A DNA stretch of 64,000 nt from positions 2,377,001-2,441,000 of the forward strand of contig JADJPV010000001.1 of NCBI GenBank assembly GCA_016713085.1. Reading direction: 5' to 3'. The stretch is from Chitinophagaceae bacterium. GTDB lineage: Bacteria > Bacteroidota > Bacteroidia > Chitinophagales > Chitinophagaceae. Numbering within the stretch: position 1 is the stretch's first letter; each line of letters starts with the position of its first letter. Positions 37,723-45,237 of this stretch are shown in pieces. The position numbers were made by a program, and so were the translations under genes. A model generated the notes under the pieces. The model did not search any database. It was given only the letters and a program-made list of their open reading frames with translations, and was not told the origin of the DNA.

Positions 37723-38297
37723 ATCTGTTCTTTTCCTTCTTTAATTTGTTCACGGGTTAAACCGCTTTTTATTTTTTCCTGCAAAGAAATTAATGCATGC
37801 AGTAATGCTTCAGGCCGTGGAGGACAACCGGCCACATATACATCAACCGGTATAACATGATCTGCACCTTTCACTACTGAATAGGTATTATAAAAAAAAG
37901 GGCCTCCGCTGATAGCGCAGGCTCCCATGGCAATCACATATTTCGGATCGGCCATTTGATCGTATAATCTTTTTAATACCGGAGCCATTTTATTTACAAT
38001 GGTGCCGGCAATAATAATCACATCCGCCTGTCTTGGTGTAGCACGGGCTACTTCAAAACCAAAACGGGAGAAATCATATTTGGCACCTGCAACGGCCATG
38101 TATTCAATACCGCAGCAACTGGTGGCAAAGGTTAAAGGCCATAAGGAATTGGAGCGTGCCCAGTTGATAACATCATCGAGTTTACTGAGTACAATGCCGC
38201 CACCCGGAGTTTCGTGAATCTGACCGGGAAAAGAAGTCTTGCCCCCATCCCCTGAAGGGGGGTAAACAGCATTTGTATTATTTTTTAACTCATCCAT
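37719..38297 (-). CDS. nuoB: NADH-quinone oxidoreductase subunit B
   Basis: NuoB holds cluster N2, the last electron carrier before quinone. Its Cys ligands are all visible: LTFATSCCGIEYMA (two adjacent Cys), MGACAISGGPFF and YVAGCPPRPEALL. The 192-residue protein has an unusual N-terminal stretch, AVYPPSGDGGKTSFPGQ, encoded by a GC-rich palindrome-like sequence (38238-38266) resembling the local intergenic repeats. The C-terminus (SGLTREQIKEGKEQI) overlaps nuoC by 4 bases. Confidence 0.96.
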   Translation of the reverse strand: MDELKNNTNAVYPPSGDGGKTSFPGQIHETPGGGIVLSKLDDVINWARSNSLWPLTFATSCCGIEYMAVAGAKYDFSRFGFEVARATPRQADVIIIAGTIVNKMAPVLKRLYDQMADPKYVIAMGACAISGGPFFYNTYSVVKGADHVIPVDVYVAGCPPRPEALLHALISLQEKIKSGLTREQIKEGKEQI

Positions 38298-38384
38298 TTT
38301 TTGTATGTAATATAAATGATCCTGTTCAAAATTTATATCAGTGTGCCCATCAGTTCCCCTTTAGGGACGGAGGGGTTGACTTTA
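38298..38384. repeat. Partial repeat (unit B only), nuoA-nuoB junction
   Basis: GTGTGCCCATCAGTTCC then CCTTTAGGGACGGAGGGGTTGA (about 38341-38379) resembles unit B of the bipartite repeat; no unit A is seen in this shorter gap, although a unit-like palindrome lies just inside nuoB. Confidence 0.5.
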
Positions 38385-38735
38385 TTACTTCCATTTCAAT
38401 GCCCCTTTTCTGTGGGCGTATAAAAAACCAATAAACAATATAAAAAAGAAGATCACAATTTCAATTAATGCAAGCCATCCTACGCTTTTGGCCACTACTG
38501 CCCAGGGATATAAGAAAACCAATTCCACATCAAAAATCAGGAAGATCAGTGCAAACAGGTAATAACCTACGTTGAACTGGATCCAGCTGGGGCCTGAAGT
38601 TGGGATACCGCACTCGATAGACTCACCTTTCTGCTTGTTCTTAGTCGATGTTGTAACAACTTTTGCAATAAGAATAGCAATAATTGAAAAGGCGAGAGCA
38701 GCAATAATTAAAACAATGAGTGAGGATGCACCCAT
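38385..38735 (-). CDS. nuoA: NADH-quinone oxidoreductase subunit A
   Basis: The 116-residue three-helix subunit has KGESIECGIPTSGPSWIQFNVGYYLFALIFLIFDVELVFLYPWAV, the family's most conserved stretch with the Cys loop and the Asp/Glu pair. It is the first complex I gene of the series, 109 bases downstream of the ferredoxin-reductase-like gene on the same strand. Confidence 0.96.
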   Translation of the reverse strand: MGASSLIVLIIAALAFSIIAILIAKVVTTSTKNKQKGESIECGIPTSGPSWIQFNVGYYLFALIFLIFDVELVFLYPWAVVAKSVGWLALIEIVIFFFILFIGFLYAHRKGALKWK

Positions 38736-38844
38736 AAAAGTGATTTTTTATTTGAACGAAATTAGTAACAGTTTTTTAGAGTAGAACCTGATTCTTGTTA
38801 ACCGTGATTATGTTGAAGATCATTTTTTGACCTCCCCATTTCAG

Positions 38845-39564
38845 CTATCCGTACACCTCCTGGTGAATGGATTTTTTGTCGTAACCCATTTCTAATATAG
38901 ACTTTTTTGTTTCATCAAGCATGGCTTTCCAGCCGCAAAGAAAAAATCGGGCTTCCTGCCTTTTGCTTAATAACTCTTCGTAAACTGCATGAACGTAGCC
39001 GGTTCTTCCATTCCATAATTCTCTTGACAATGTAGGGAGATAATGGAAGCTTTCGTATTCATCATGCAGTTTCGACAGTTCTTCGTAATATAACAGATCT
39101 TCTTTCTTTCTTGTACCGAAGATGAGATAGATATTTTTATGAGGGATATTATTCTTCAGTATATAATGTGCTTTACTGCGGAATGGGGCAATACCTGTAC
39201 CAGTGCAGATAAAGAACAGATCGGTATCAATGGTTTCGGGTAAGGTAAACACACCCTGTGGGCCACGTAAGGTAATTTCTGTACCAAGCTGAAAATTTTC
39301 CCAGAGCCAGGGAGTACCGGCACCTGTTGTATTTAATACAATTACCAGTTCAAATTCATTTGTGCCATCGGGCCAGCTGGCAATGGAATAGCTGCGCCAG
39401 CGTTTATTTGGTTTTTCGTGAATGGGAAGATCAAGTGTAACAAACTGACCGGGTTGAAAATCAAAAACTTCCAGTTCCGGTATCTGAATGCGGTAACGTT
39501 TTGTGTTCGGAGTCTCGTCAATAATCTGGGTTATTATACCTGTCCGCCAGGGCTGTATGGCCAT
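38845..39564 (-). CDS. Ferredoxin-NADP+ reductase-like flavoprotein
   Basis: The 239-residue protein is a stand-alone FAD/NAD(P)H module: RSYSIASWPDGTNEFELVI holds the FAD-binding RxYS motif, GPQGVFTLP the phosphate-binding stretch, FICTGTGIAPFRSKAHYIL the nucleotide GxGxxP motif, and LIFGTRKKEDLLYYEEL the NAD(P)H-side motif. It lacks a 2Fe-2S domain, so it must exchange electrons with a separate carrier such as ferredoxin. It is encoded 109 bases before nuoA in the same direction, with no terminator seen, so it may lead the complex I transcript. Confidence 0.85.
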   Translation of the reverse strand: MAIQPWRTGIITQIIDETPNTKRYRIQIPELEVFDFQPGQFVTLDLPIHEKPNKRWRSYSIASWPDGTNEFELVIVLNTTGAGTPWLWENFQLGTEITLRGPQGVFTLPETIDTDLFFICTGTGIAPFRSKAHYILKNNIPHKNIYLIFGTRKKEDLLYYEELSKLHDEYESFHYLPTLSRELWNGRTGYVHAVYEELLSKRQEARFFLCGWKAMLDETKKSILEMGYDKKSIHQEVYG

Positions 39565-39793
39565 AGAAATTCGTTTTTTATTGCAGCCAAGGTAAATTAT
39601 CTGTTTGTGATAACCTGAAAGTATTCATGAAAACGTTCTCATAAAAAAGAATTCTGTGTTGAAACATGAACCATTTTCATGCAGTAAAAGCTGACTATTT
39701 TTCCAGGTATGGAACTCTGTGGAAAAGAATGAACAGCCTTATTGCTTGCGAAAGCCATAACTGATTTGTATTTTGTTATACAAACCTTATTCC

Positions 39794-40261
39794 ATGCTAA
39801 CAATACCTTATCTCCAGAGAAAATTCCTGCTCATTTTTTCTGCTTTTTTTCTTGTCCTTTCATCCTGTAAGGTAACACTGCTTGCGCCCTACGATGAAAT
39901 CACAGACAAGACCATCACAGAAATGCAGGAAATGACTTCAACTTTTTTTGTGGCACTTGAAAGTGAACCTGAAAGTGCGGCGATGAAGTATGAGAATCAA
40001 AAACAATTTTACCAGAAGCTGAAAGTAAAAGCTGCTAATGTTCGCATCCGCAACAATGCCATCGATAAAAATAAAATTATGGTGAGCATGATCAAAGAAC
40101 TGGAAGCCAATGTCGGAAGACTGGAACAGCTGCATAAAGGAAAAGCAAATGGGTTACTGATTCCTGAAGAAGTTACGCTGCTGAAAGATGCGTTTGAAAC
40201 ACAGTATGGCGCCATCATCAATTTTTTAATGGCATTGAAGCAACGTGCAAAATCAGGATGA
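39794..40261 (+). CDS. Lipoprotein, helical, function unknown
   Basis: From the Met at 39794 (MLTIPYLQRKFLLIFSAFF) the protein has a lipoprotein signal ending LSSCK and then long amphipathic helices (TEMQEMTSTFFVALESEPES, KNKIMVSMIKELEANVGRLE). An upstream Met at 39773 adds seven residues before the signal and is less likely. About 155 residues. No named family is recognised. Its stop overlaps the upstream in-frame region of the next gene, and the two are probably co-transcribed. Confidence 0.6.
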   Translation: MLTIPYLQRKFLLIFSAFFLVLSSCKVTLLAPYDEITDKTITEMQEMTSTFFVALESEPESAAMKYENQKQFYQKLKVKAANVRIRNNAIDKNKIMVSMIKELEANVGRLEQLHKGKANGLLIPEEVTLLKDAFETQYGAIINFLMALKQRAKSG

Positions 40262-40314
40262 TCATTGTGCATGATGTTCTTACTTCTATTTTCTCACTTC
40301 TAACTTCTTATTTT

Positions 40315-40644
40315 ATGTCACTCGATACATCGGTACTAATAAAAGATATGCTGTCTGCAGCCAAAGACAACCTCGGTAAATTCTGGAAACAGGCAAAGCC
40401 TTATGCTGAAAATGAAACCATGAATATGGCAAACAAACTGCTGATGATTGAAAAATTAAAACTGCAGGGAAAGATTACAAAATCGGAAGCAATGCTTCAT
40501 ATTGATATACAGAAAAGCGCCTTCCGCACTGTACTGCTCAGTATTAAAGGTCTGGGATTAATTGCAGTGGAAGATACCATCAACGCTGCATTGGGTGCAA
40601 TTGCCGGAGTAGTAAATAAGGCAATTGGATGGAAGGTGTTATAA
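40315..40644 (+). CDS. Hypothetical helical protein
   Basis: From ATG 40315 the 109-residue protein reads MSLDTSVLIKDMLSAAKDN and is mainly helical (MANKLLMIEKLKLQGKITKSEA), with a hydrophobic Gly/Ala-rich C-terminal helix (GLIAVEDTINAALGAIAGVV). Earlier Met codons (40258) give an unlikely signal-like extension made of intergenic sequence. The amphipathic tail could associate with membranes. No family is recognised. Confidence 0.55.
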   Translation: MSLDTSVLIKDMLSAAKDNLGKFWKQAKPYAENETMNMANKLLMIEKLKLQGKITKSEAMLHIDIQKSAFRTVLLSIKGLGLIAVEDTINAALGAIAGVVNKAIGWKVL

Positions 40645-40646
40645 AA

Positions 40647-41393
40647 TCAGGTTTGTTGTTGTTTCTCTGCTTTCTTTTTATCAAAATACTTTTTACCTAA
40701 ATAACCAATCAGCGGAACAAGTATCACTGTTAAAAAATATTTGGGATCATCTAATAAAGTGGCCCATAATTTCCGCACCATACTTTGCTCCAGTTTAATG
40801 CGGATGGGGATTGAACGATTTTCCAGCTCTTCACTGCCTTCCGACAAGTAAGCGGTGATTTTTAAAATTAGTGTGGTGCTTTTTTTATCAGTCTTTGTGA
40901 GTACCGACCATTCCCATTTGTTGCCGTTAACAGTATCGATTCTCTGTTTATCTTTTGTATGACCTGTTTTTACAATGGTATAATCTGCAGCAGGATCCAT
41001 CAGTTCAATTTCAACTGAATCATATACCAGCGGAATGTTCAGCGAACGGATAATACTGCTGTCTTCGTTTTCACTGTTTATATGCTGTTCCCGTTCTATT
41101 TTGCGCAGTGTTTCTCTTGCTTTTGCTTCGGGCATTTTAATTGACAGATAAGCACCGATATATTTCAGATCATTCCGTTTAATGCTGTTGAAATAGGAGT
41201 AAGCAATATTGGCCGATTTACGTTTGATGATTTTGGCAATCGTTCCTGTATCAACCGTTATTACAGGTTTTACAACGGCAGTATCGAAAGTGCCGGGTTT
41301 TACCGCAACCGAATCATTCGTTTCAATTTTTTCTGATTCATTATTACAGGAAAAGATAAAAAGACAAAGCAGCAGGTAAGCGAATGAGCGCAT
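40647..41393 (-). CDS. Lipoprotein with C-terminal membrane anchor, function unknown
   Basis: The 248-residue protein has a lipoprotein signal (SFAYLLLCLFIFSCNN, Cys at about 16), a beta-rich middle with VYDSVEIELMDPAADYTIVKTGHTKDK, and near the end one hydrophobic segment (YFLTVILVPLIGYLG) followed by a basic tail KKYFDKKKAEKQQQT. Lipid at one end and a helix at the other would place the middle in the periplasm. No named domain is recognised. It stands downstream of the response regulator on the same strand, 70 bases away. Confidence 0.55.
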   Translation of the reverse strand: MRSFAYLLLCLFIFSCNNESEKIETNDSVAVKPGTFDTAVVKPVITVDTGTIAKIIKRKSANIAYSYFNSIKRNDLKYIGAYLSIKMPEAKARETLRKIEREQHINSENEDSSIIRSLNIPLVYDSVEIELMDPAADYTIVKTGHTKDKQRIDTVNGNKWEWSVLTKTDKKSTTLILKITAYLSEGSEELENRSIPIRIKLEQSMVRKLWATLLDDPKYFLTVILVPLIGYLGKKYFDKKKAEKQQQT

Positions 41394-41462
41394 GATAAGG
41401 ATGTTTTCAGAAAGTTAGTAAAAGGGCGGGAGAGATGCAAGGGTGAAAATACCTGTGGCATT

Positions 41463-42143
41463 TCAACTGATCGTAACAATGCCGTTCTTAATGGCATACA
41501 TCACCAGCCCCACTCTTGTTTTCATCTGCAATTTTTCAAACAATGCGTCCCTGTAGCCATCAATGGTACGTGGACTGAGAAACATTTTTTCTGCAATTTC
41601 TTTATACGTCATTTCTGTACAGGCGAGTTTTAAAAATTCTTTTTCCCTGTCGCTGAGTTCTGTTTGATTCTTTGCTTCACTGTTCTCCGCATCCATTTTG
41701 TTAATGGAATGAATCAGTCTGCCGGTTACCAGTTCAGAATAATAATATCCTTTTTCATGAACAGAGTCCAGTGCTTTTTTTAATTCAGGCGGTTCGCTGT
41801 CTTTTAAAATATATCCTTTTGATCCTGCCTTGAACATGCGGATGATCGCATTTTCATTATCATACATCGACAGTGCAATTACATTCACCAACGGGTAATG
41901 TTCCCGTATCCATTGTGCAGTGGCGTAGCCGTCCATCTCCGGCATGTTGATATCAAGTAACACAATGGAAGGTTCGCCATGCTTTTTGATCTGTTCCATA
42001 AAATGGGTTCCATTATCTGCTTCAAATAAAACAGAATAATCACCAAAACTGTCTACCACTCCTGCCAGTCCCTTGCGCAGCAGTACATGATCATCGGCTA
42101 ATGCCACTTTAATTTTTTGCTGTTCCTTCATTTGCTGTTTCAT
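41463..42143 (-). CDS. NarL/LuxR-family response regulator
   Basis: The 226-residue protein has a receiver domain (VALADDHVLLRKGLAGVV with acidic pair near residue 16; phospho-acceptor Asp in IVLLDINMPEMDG near 62; Lys in GYILKDSEP near 112) and a C-terminal LuxR-type helix-turn-helix (LSDREKEFLKLACTEMTYKEIAEKMFLSPRTIDGYRD). It overlaps the kinase gene by 35 bases, so the pair is translationally coupled. Such pairs often control envelope or secretion functions in Bacteroidota. Confidence 0.94.
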   Translation of the reverse strand: MKQQMKEQQKIKVALADDHVLLRKGLAGVVDSFGDYSVLFEADNGTHFMEQIKKHGEPSIVLLDINMPEMDGYATAQWIREHYPLVNVIALSMYDNENAIIRMFKAGSKGYILKDSEPPELKKALDSVHEKGYYYSELVTGRLIHSINKMDAENSEAKNQTELSDREKEFLKLACTEMTYKEIAEKMFLSPRTIDGYRDALFEKLQMKTRVGLVMYAIKNGIVTIS

Positions 42144-42933
42144 TAATAGGTAATTGAAGAACTACTTCCGTTCCTTTGCTGATGGTACTGTTTACAGAAA
42201 ACAGTGCACCGATGAGTGTAGCCCTGCTGTTCATATTCCGTAAGCCAAGCCCGAATGACTGATTGCCTGCATCATTCAATGGACTGAGATCAAATCCTTT
42301 TCCATTGTCTTTGATTACAATCTGCATGGCATCATTTGTAAAATGAATTGCTGCTGTTATCTTTTTTGCATCAGCATGCTTCATGATATTGTGAATGGCT
42401 TCCTGCACAATACGGAACAGGATGAGTTCTTTCTGTTTGTCAAATTTTACAATCTTTCCTTCGATGTTCAGTTCTGTTTCAATGCTGCCGGTTTTTTGCA
42501 GCAGTTCCAGTTCATATTCTATGGAACGTACCAGCCCCATTTCTTCCACATAATCGGTATTGAGGCTGCGGCTCAGGTCACGCAGATCCTGGATGGCTTT
42601 GCCGATAAGCTGTTGGGATGTTTTTATTTTTTCACTGGCTGCTTCATCTGCAACAGATGTGGTGGCAAGATTGAGCTTGGCAAGCGTTAACACCTGCCCA
42701 ACGTTGTCATGAATTTCCTGTGAAATATTTTTAAGGGTTTGTTCCTGGATTTCGAGTTGGGTTTGGAGGAGGGTTTGAGAGAATTGAGATTGCATAAGTT
42801 CCTTTTCAGTTAAATGACTATTGTGCTTCTTTTGATGGAATAATAGAAAGCTGACAAAAAACAAGGAAACTAACAAGAAAAGTAAGGTTCCAATTATAAT
42901 AATAATCAATATTTCCTGATTGCCTTGTGACAT
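42109..42933 (-). CDS. Sensor histidine kinase (HisKA_3 type)
   Basis: One membrane helix (LIIIIIGTLLFLLVSLFFVSFLLF) is followed directly by a coiled coil and the dimerisation/phospho-acceptor motif NISQEIHDNVGQVLTLAKLNL (His near residue 75). The HATPase part has ILFRIVQEAIHNIMKHADA and IKDNGKGFDLSPL and GLGLRNMNSRATLIG. There is no periplasmic sensor domain in its 274 residues, so it probably senses through the membrane or a partner; the seven-helix protein gene just upstream overlaps it by 28 bases. Confidence 0.92.
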   Translation of the reverse strand: MSQGNQEILIIIIIGTLLFLLVSLFFVSFLLFHQKKHNSHLTEKELMQSQFSQTLLQTQLEIQEQTLKNISQEIHDNVGQVLTLAKLNLATTSVADEAASEKIKTSQQLIGKAIQDLRDLSRSLNTDYVEEMGLVRSIEYELELLQKTGSIETELNIEGKIVKFDKQKELILFRIVQEAIHNIMKHADAKKITAAIHFTNDAMQIVIKDNGKGFDLSPLNDAGNQSFGLGLRNMNSRATLIGALFSVNSTISKGTEVVLQLPINETANEGTAKN

Positions 42934-43544
42934 ATAAATGAGATCAAAAAAGTAGTATATAAAAGAAAATTAAACGAATGACTTAAAGCCCGCCAAAGAA
43001 TTAGATTATAACCGATTTTTTTATAAACAATATAGTCAAAAGAGCAGTAGTAAATAAAAAAACCCGTATGAAAGAAAAGCAACCCAACACTTATCCAAAA
43101 AAGAGGTACGGAAAGCAAAAAGATAAACTTGTCAGAAGTGAGTAGCTGTTTAAAATAGAAGTAACACAGTATTATTAAAAAAACCGAACCTATACGGTAA
43201 GTAATGGTATGAAATTTATTAAAACCCTGTACCCATACAATATTTATAAAAAATAATACTGGGAGCGCAATGATAAAATATAATGCCCACTTTTTATTTT
43301 GCTTGACTGTGAAAGACAAGTAATAAATATAAAAGTAAAAAACAAACTCAATAAGTGTGGCAAAATTGAAAAACCAATGATTAGACTTTTGATTTTTAAA
43401 AAAGCCCAAAGGTGAAGACAGTTCAATAAAAATCAGAAAAAAAACAAAGGGTACAAATAGGCGCATAAATCCTGGGGTGATTTTTTTATAATTGATCAGC
43501 CCAAAGCAAAAAGCAAAAAGTAATATGTACTTATAAATTGGCAA
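42906..43544 (-). CDS. Seven-helix membrane protein coupled to the sensor kinase
   Basis: The 212-residue protein is almost entirely hydrophobic with about seven membrane segments (from YKYILLFAFCFGLI to FNFLLYTTFLISFICH) and a short basic C-terminal end (KAIRKY). No catalytic motif is visible. Its stop overlaps the kinase start by 28 bases, so the two are made together; it may be the sensory partner of a kinase that has no input domain. I do not recognise a named family. Confidence 0.65.
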   Translation of the reverse strand: MPIYKYILLFAFCFGLINYKKITPGFMRLFVPFVFFLIFIELSSPLGFFKNQKSNHWFFNFATLIEFVFYFYIYYLSFTVKQNKKWALYFIIALPVLFFINIVWVQGFNKFHTITYRIGSVFLIILCYFYFKQLLTSDKFIFLLSVPLFWISVGLLFFHTGFFIYYCSFDYIVYKKIGYNLILWRALSHSFNFLLYTTFLISFICHKAIRKY

Positions 43545-43547
43545 AGT

Positions 43548-44090
43548 TTAATTCCCTTCAAAAATAGAAATGCCACATGTTGTTTCCGGTGGACATAAAT
43601 CTCCATGATTATATGGTGATATTATATTAATTTTTGTATCATTAATTGAATCTTTTTTAATGCCGTTTAATTTAAACGTTGGAACAATAAACGTTGTTAA
43701 TCTGTATTTGAACCCTGCAATTGATTCATTTCTTGCACCAAGGTATAATCTAAGCCCGATTAGAGAAGTGTCACCTAAATCTTTTTTTAATGTATCCAGA
43801 TATTGTTGAATTTCATGAAATGAAAACCAAAGACTTCTGGTTCTTTGAGGTAATTTGTCGGGTTTTAAACCACCACACCATTTGTCTGTGAAATTGTCAT
43901 ACATAATTTGAGCCTCTGCTTTTGATATTGGCCCTCCCTTTACAATTGCCACTTCTCTTGATGACTCTGAAATGATTTCGGCGGTTTGTGGTGACTTGTC
44001 TTCTGGTTTTTGTTTAGTTCCAATGTAATACCCAATTGCGCTACATAACAAAGCAATAGCGGCAATAATTAAATAGTCTGTCTTTTTCAT
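43548..44090 (-). CDS. Membrane-anchored hypothetical protein
   Basis: The 180-residue protein has an N-terminal anchor (DYLIIAAIALLCSAIGYYIG) and a periplasmic part with SKAEAQIMYDNFTDKWCGG and TRSLWFSFHEIQQYLDTLKK, the latter shared by many Bacteroidota proteins next to regulatory genes. Cys residues at CGG and in LCPPETTCGI could form a disulfide. It is the first gene of a four-gene minus-strand group with the seven-helix protein, kinase and regulator. Function unknown. Confidence 0.6.
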   Translation of the reverse strand: MKKTDYLIIAAIALLCSAIGYYIGTKQKPEDKSPQTAEIISESSREVAIVKGGPISKAEAQIMYDNFTDKWCGGLKPDKLPQRTRSLWFSFHEIQQYLDTLKKDLGDTSLIGLRLYLGARNESIAGFKYRLTTFIVPTFKLNGIKKDSINDTKINIISPYNHGDLCPPETTCGISIFEGN

Positions 44091-44218
44091 AATACTAAGT
44101 TTTGTGTGTTTAAAAATTCAATTATATCTCAAAATCAGGATTTAGTTTTATAAGTCCAACCATTTTTTCACCTTTCTTTTACCGTCTTTTCACCTATTAA
44201 GTAACAGTTAAGATACCC

Positions 44219-44249
44219 TTGACTTAGTTATACAGCTTTCGCAGTTTTG
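44219..44249 (+). promoter_or_regulatory. Bacteroidota-type promoter for the small peptide gene
   Basis: TTGA, a 19-base spacer and CAGTTTTG match the TTTG-N19-TAnnTTTG consensus in spacing and all but one -7 position. It ends 40 bases before the ATG at 44290. Confidence 0.55.
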
Positions 44250-44289
44250 TGTTGTAATTAAATATTTCTAATAATTAAAGAATCGCAAC

Positions 44290-44505
44290 ATGGCAACTTT
44301 TAATGCAAAGACAATTACAAGCAATGCAAAAGACATCAGCTTAGTATCAGCTCCTGCCGGATCCAAAAACAAATTCTGTGAGGTTTGGCCTGGTGCAAAA
44401 ACAGCACTTGAACTTTTACAAGGCATTATTAAAAACCCAATTGCCAAGGCAGCGATTGGAATTGTTATTGCCGCTGGCGATGCTGTAGCTTCAAAAATTT
44501 GCTGA
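44290..44505 (+). CDS. Small two-Cys peptide, bacteriocin-like composition
   Basis: The 71-residue protein has a polar N-terminal third (MATFNAKTITSNAKDISLV), a short GSKNKFCEVWPGAKT segment with the first Cys, and a hydrophobic amphipathic C-terminal half (GIIKNPIAKAAIGIVIAAGDAV) ending in a Cys as the last residue. Two Cys bracketing a hydrophobic helix recall class II bacteriocins or small membrane-active peptides, but no leader cleavage motif such as GG is obvious and no transporter is adjacent. It has its own promoter and a strong hairpin after the stop, which suggests high expression. Function unknown. Confidence 0.6.
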   Translation: MATFNAKTITSNAKDISLVSAPAGSKNKFCEVWPGAKTALELLQGIIKNPIAKAAIGIVIAAGDAVASKIC

Positions 44506-44515
44506 GTATTCATGT

Positions 44516-44555
44516 GCAAGGGGTTTTTTAATTTCTCATGCGGAGAACCCCTTGC
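44516..44555 (+). terminator. Hairpin after the small peptide gene
   Basis: GCAAGGGGTT (44516-44525) pairs with AACCCCTTGC (44546-44555) over a 20-base loop that contains its own short stem (TCTC/GAGA). There is no T tail, so it may act as an mRNA stabiliser or processing site as well as a terminator. Confidence 0.5.
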
Positions 44556-44570
44556 CAATTACATAACCAA

Positions 44571-44605
44571 GAAGCCGAAATGCCGGTACGAGTAGGCTTG
44601 CAAAA
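44571..44605 (+). promoter_or_regulatory. Conserved leader motif, copy 1
   Basis: GAAGCCGAAA, a variable centre, GAGTAGGC and GCAAAA end 8 bases before the ATG at 44614. The same words in the same order precede the gene at 45238. The GCC and GGC parts can pair. Likely an RNA-level or operator element; I do not recognise it. Confidence 0.5.
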
Positions 44606-44613
44606 ATAATATT

Positions 44614-44865
44614 ATGACAGAAGAACAATTAAAACTAATCATGCAGCAAGATGAAAAGTCTTGGTTTACATTAAGCAGTTTGTCGAAAAAAACCAGTCTG
44701 GATGAATCTGAAGTTCAAAAGCTAATCAAAAAATCACAACTATTTGTACAATCGTCTTCCTTAACCAGTGAAGGTGAGAATCTATTTTCTACAAAGGAAG
44801 ATTTTCAAAAAGAAGGGTCATTGGCAAGCAGAATTATAGGGGCTTTTAAAAATCGAATTGACTAA
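44614..44865 (+). CDS. Small hypothetical protein, winged-helix-like
   Basis: The 83-residue protein reads MTEEQLKLIMQQDEKSWFTL and then SSLSKKTSLDESEVQKLIKKSQ, a helix-turn-helix-like pattern with Ser/Leu spacing, followed by SLTSEGENLFSTKEDF, which could be a wing. It is only a structural guess. The last bases overlap the next gene by 8. It lies after the conserved leader motif. Confidence 0.5.
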   Translation: MTEEQLKLIMQQDEKSWFTLSSLSKKTSLDESEVQKLIKKSQLFVQSSSLTSEGENLFSTKEDFQKEGSLASRIIGAFKNRID

Positions 44866-45172
44866 CCGTAAAACAAAAAAAATGCAAGAATACATTTTAA
44901 TACCATGCATTGCAGGCTTTGTTGCACAATTGCTAAACCTCCTTGAGGTAGCAAAATTAGAGCCAACGAGGAGGCCGAATTTTAAAGATTGGATTTATTG
45001 GTTGCCCTATATAATAGGGCCTTTAGTAGGAGGCTTTGCGGGATATCTTTCTTTTCATGATAACTCTTCAAGTTTTACAACAATACTGGGTGTTCAGGTG
45101 GGAATAGCCGCTCCATTAACTTTAAAGGGGTTTGCAAATGTCATTCCTAAAATACCTCCTCACAATAATTAA
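44858..45172 (+). CDS. Small membrane protein, function unknown
   Basis: The 104-residue protein has a hydrophobic start (EYILIPCIAGFVAQLLNLL), a segment IYWLPYIIGPLVGGFAGYLS and a third, Gly-rich hydrophobic stretch (TTILGVQVGIAAPLTLKGF). Probably three membrane helices. The start may be the later Met at 44882 (MQEYILIP), since the overlap with the preceding gene is short. No family is recognised; it could be a partner of the small peptide or of the helix-turn-helix protein. Confidence 0.55.
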   Translation: MTNRKTKKMQEYILIPCIAGFVAQLLNLLEVAKLEPTRRPNFKDWIYWLPYIIGPLVGGFAGYLSFHDNSSSFTTILGVQVGIAAPLTLKGFANVIPKIPPHNN

Positions 45173-45194
45173 ATCATAATAACCTTATTACCGG

Positions 45195-45228
45195 GAAGCC
45201 GAAAACGGGATAAAGAGTAGGCGCAAAA
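45195..45228 (+). promoter_or_regulatory. Conserved leader motif, copy 2
   Basis: GAAGCCGAAA ... GAGTAGGC GCAAAA, ending 9 bases before the ATG at 45238; compare 44571-44605. The two copies share about 24 of 34 positions, with the same ends and a different centre. Confidence 0.5.
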
Positions 45229-45237
45229 TTTATTTCC

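Noticed and set aside
32733..38384. nuo junction repeats as simple terminators
   Set aside because: They lie inside a run of genes for one complex, several end without a T tail in the sense direction, and a stop at every junction would silence the distal subunits.
44268..44558. A 96-residue minus-strand frame opposite the small peptide gene
   Set aside because: It is antisense to a gene with a promoter and its composition reflects the complement of that gene; no start region or homologue is evident.
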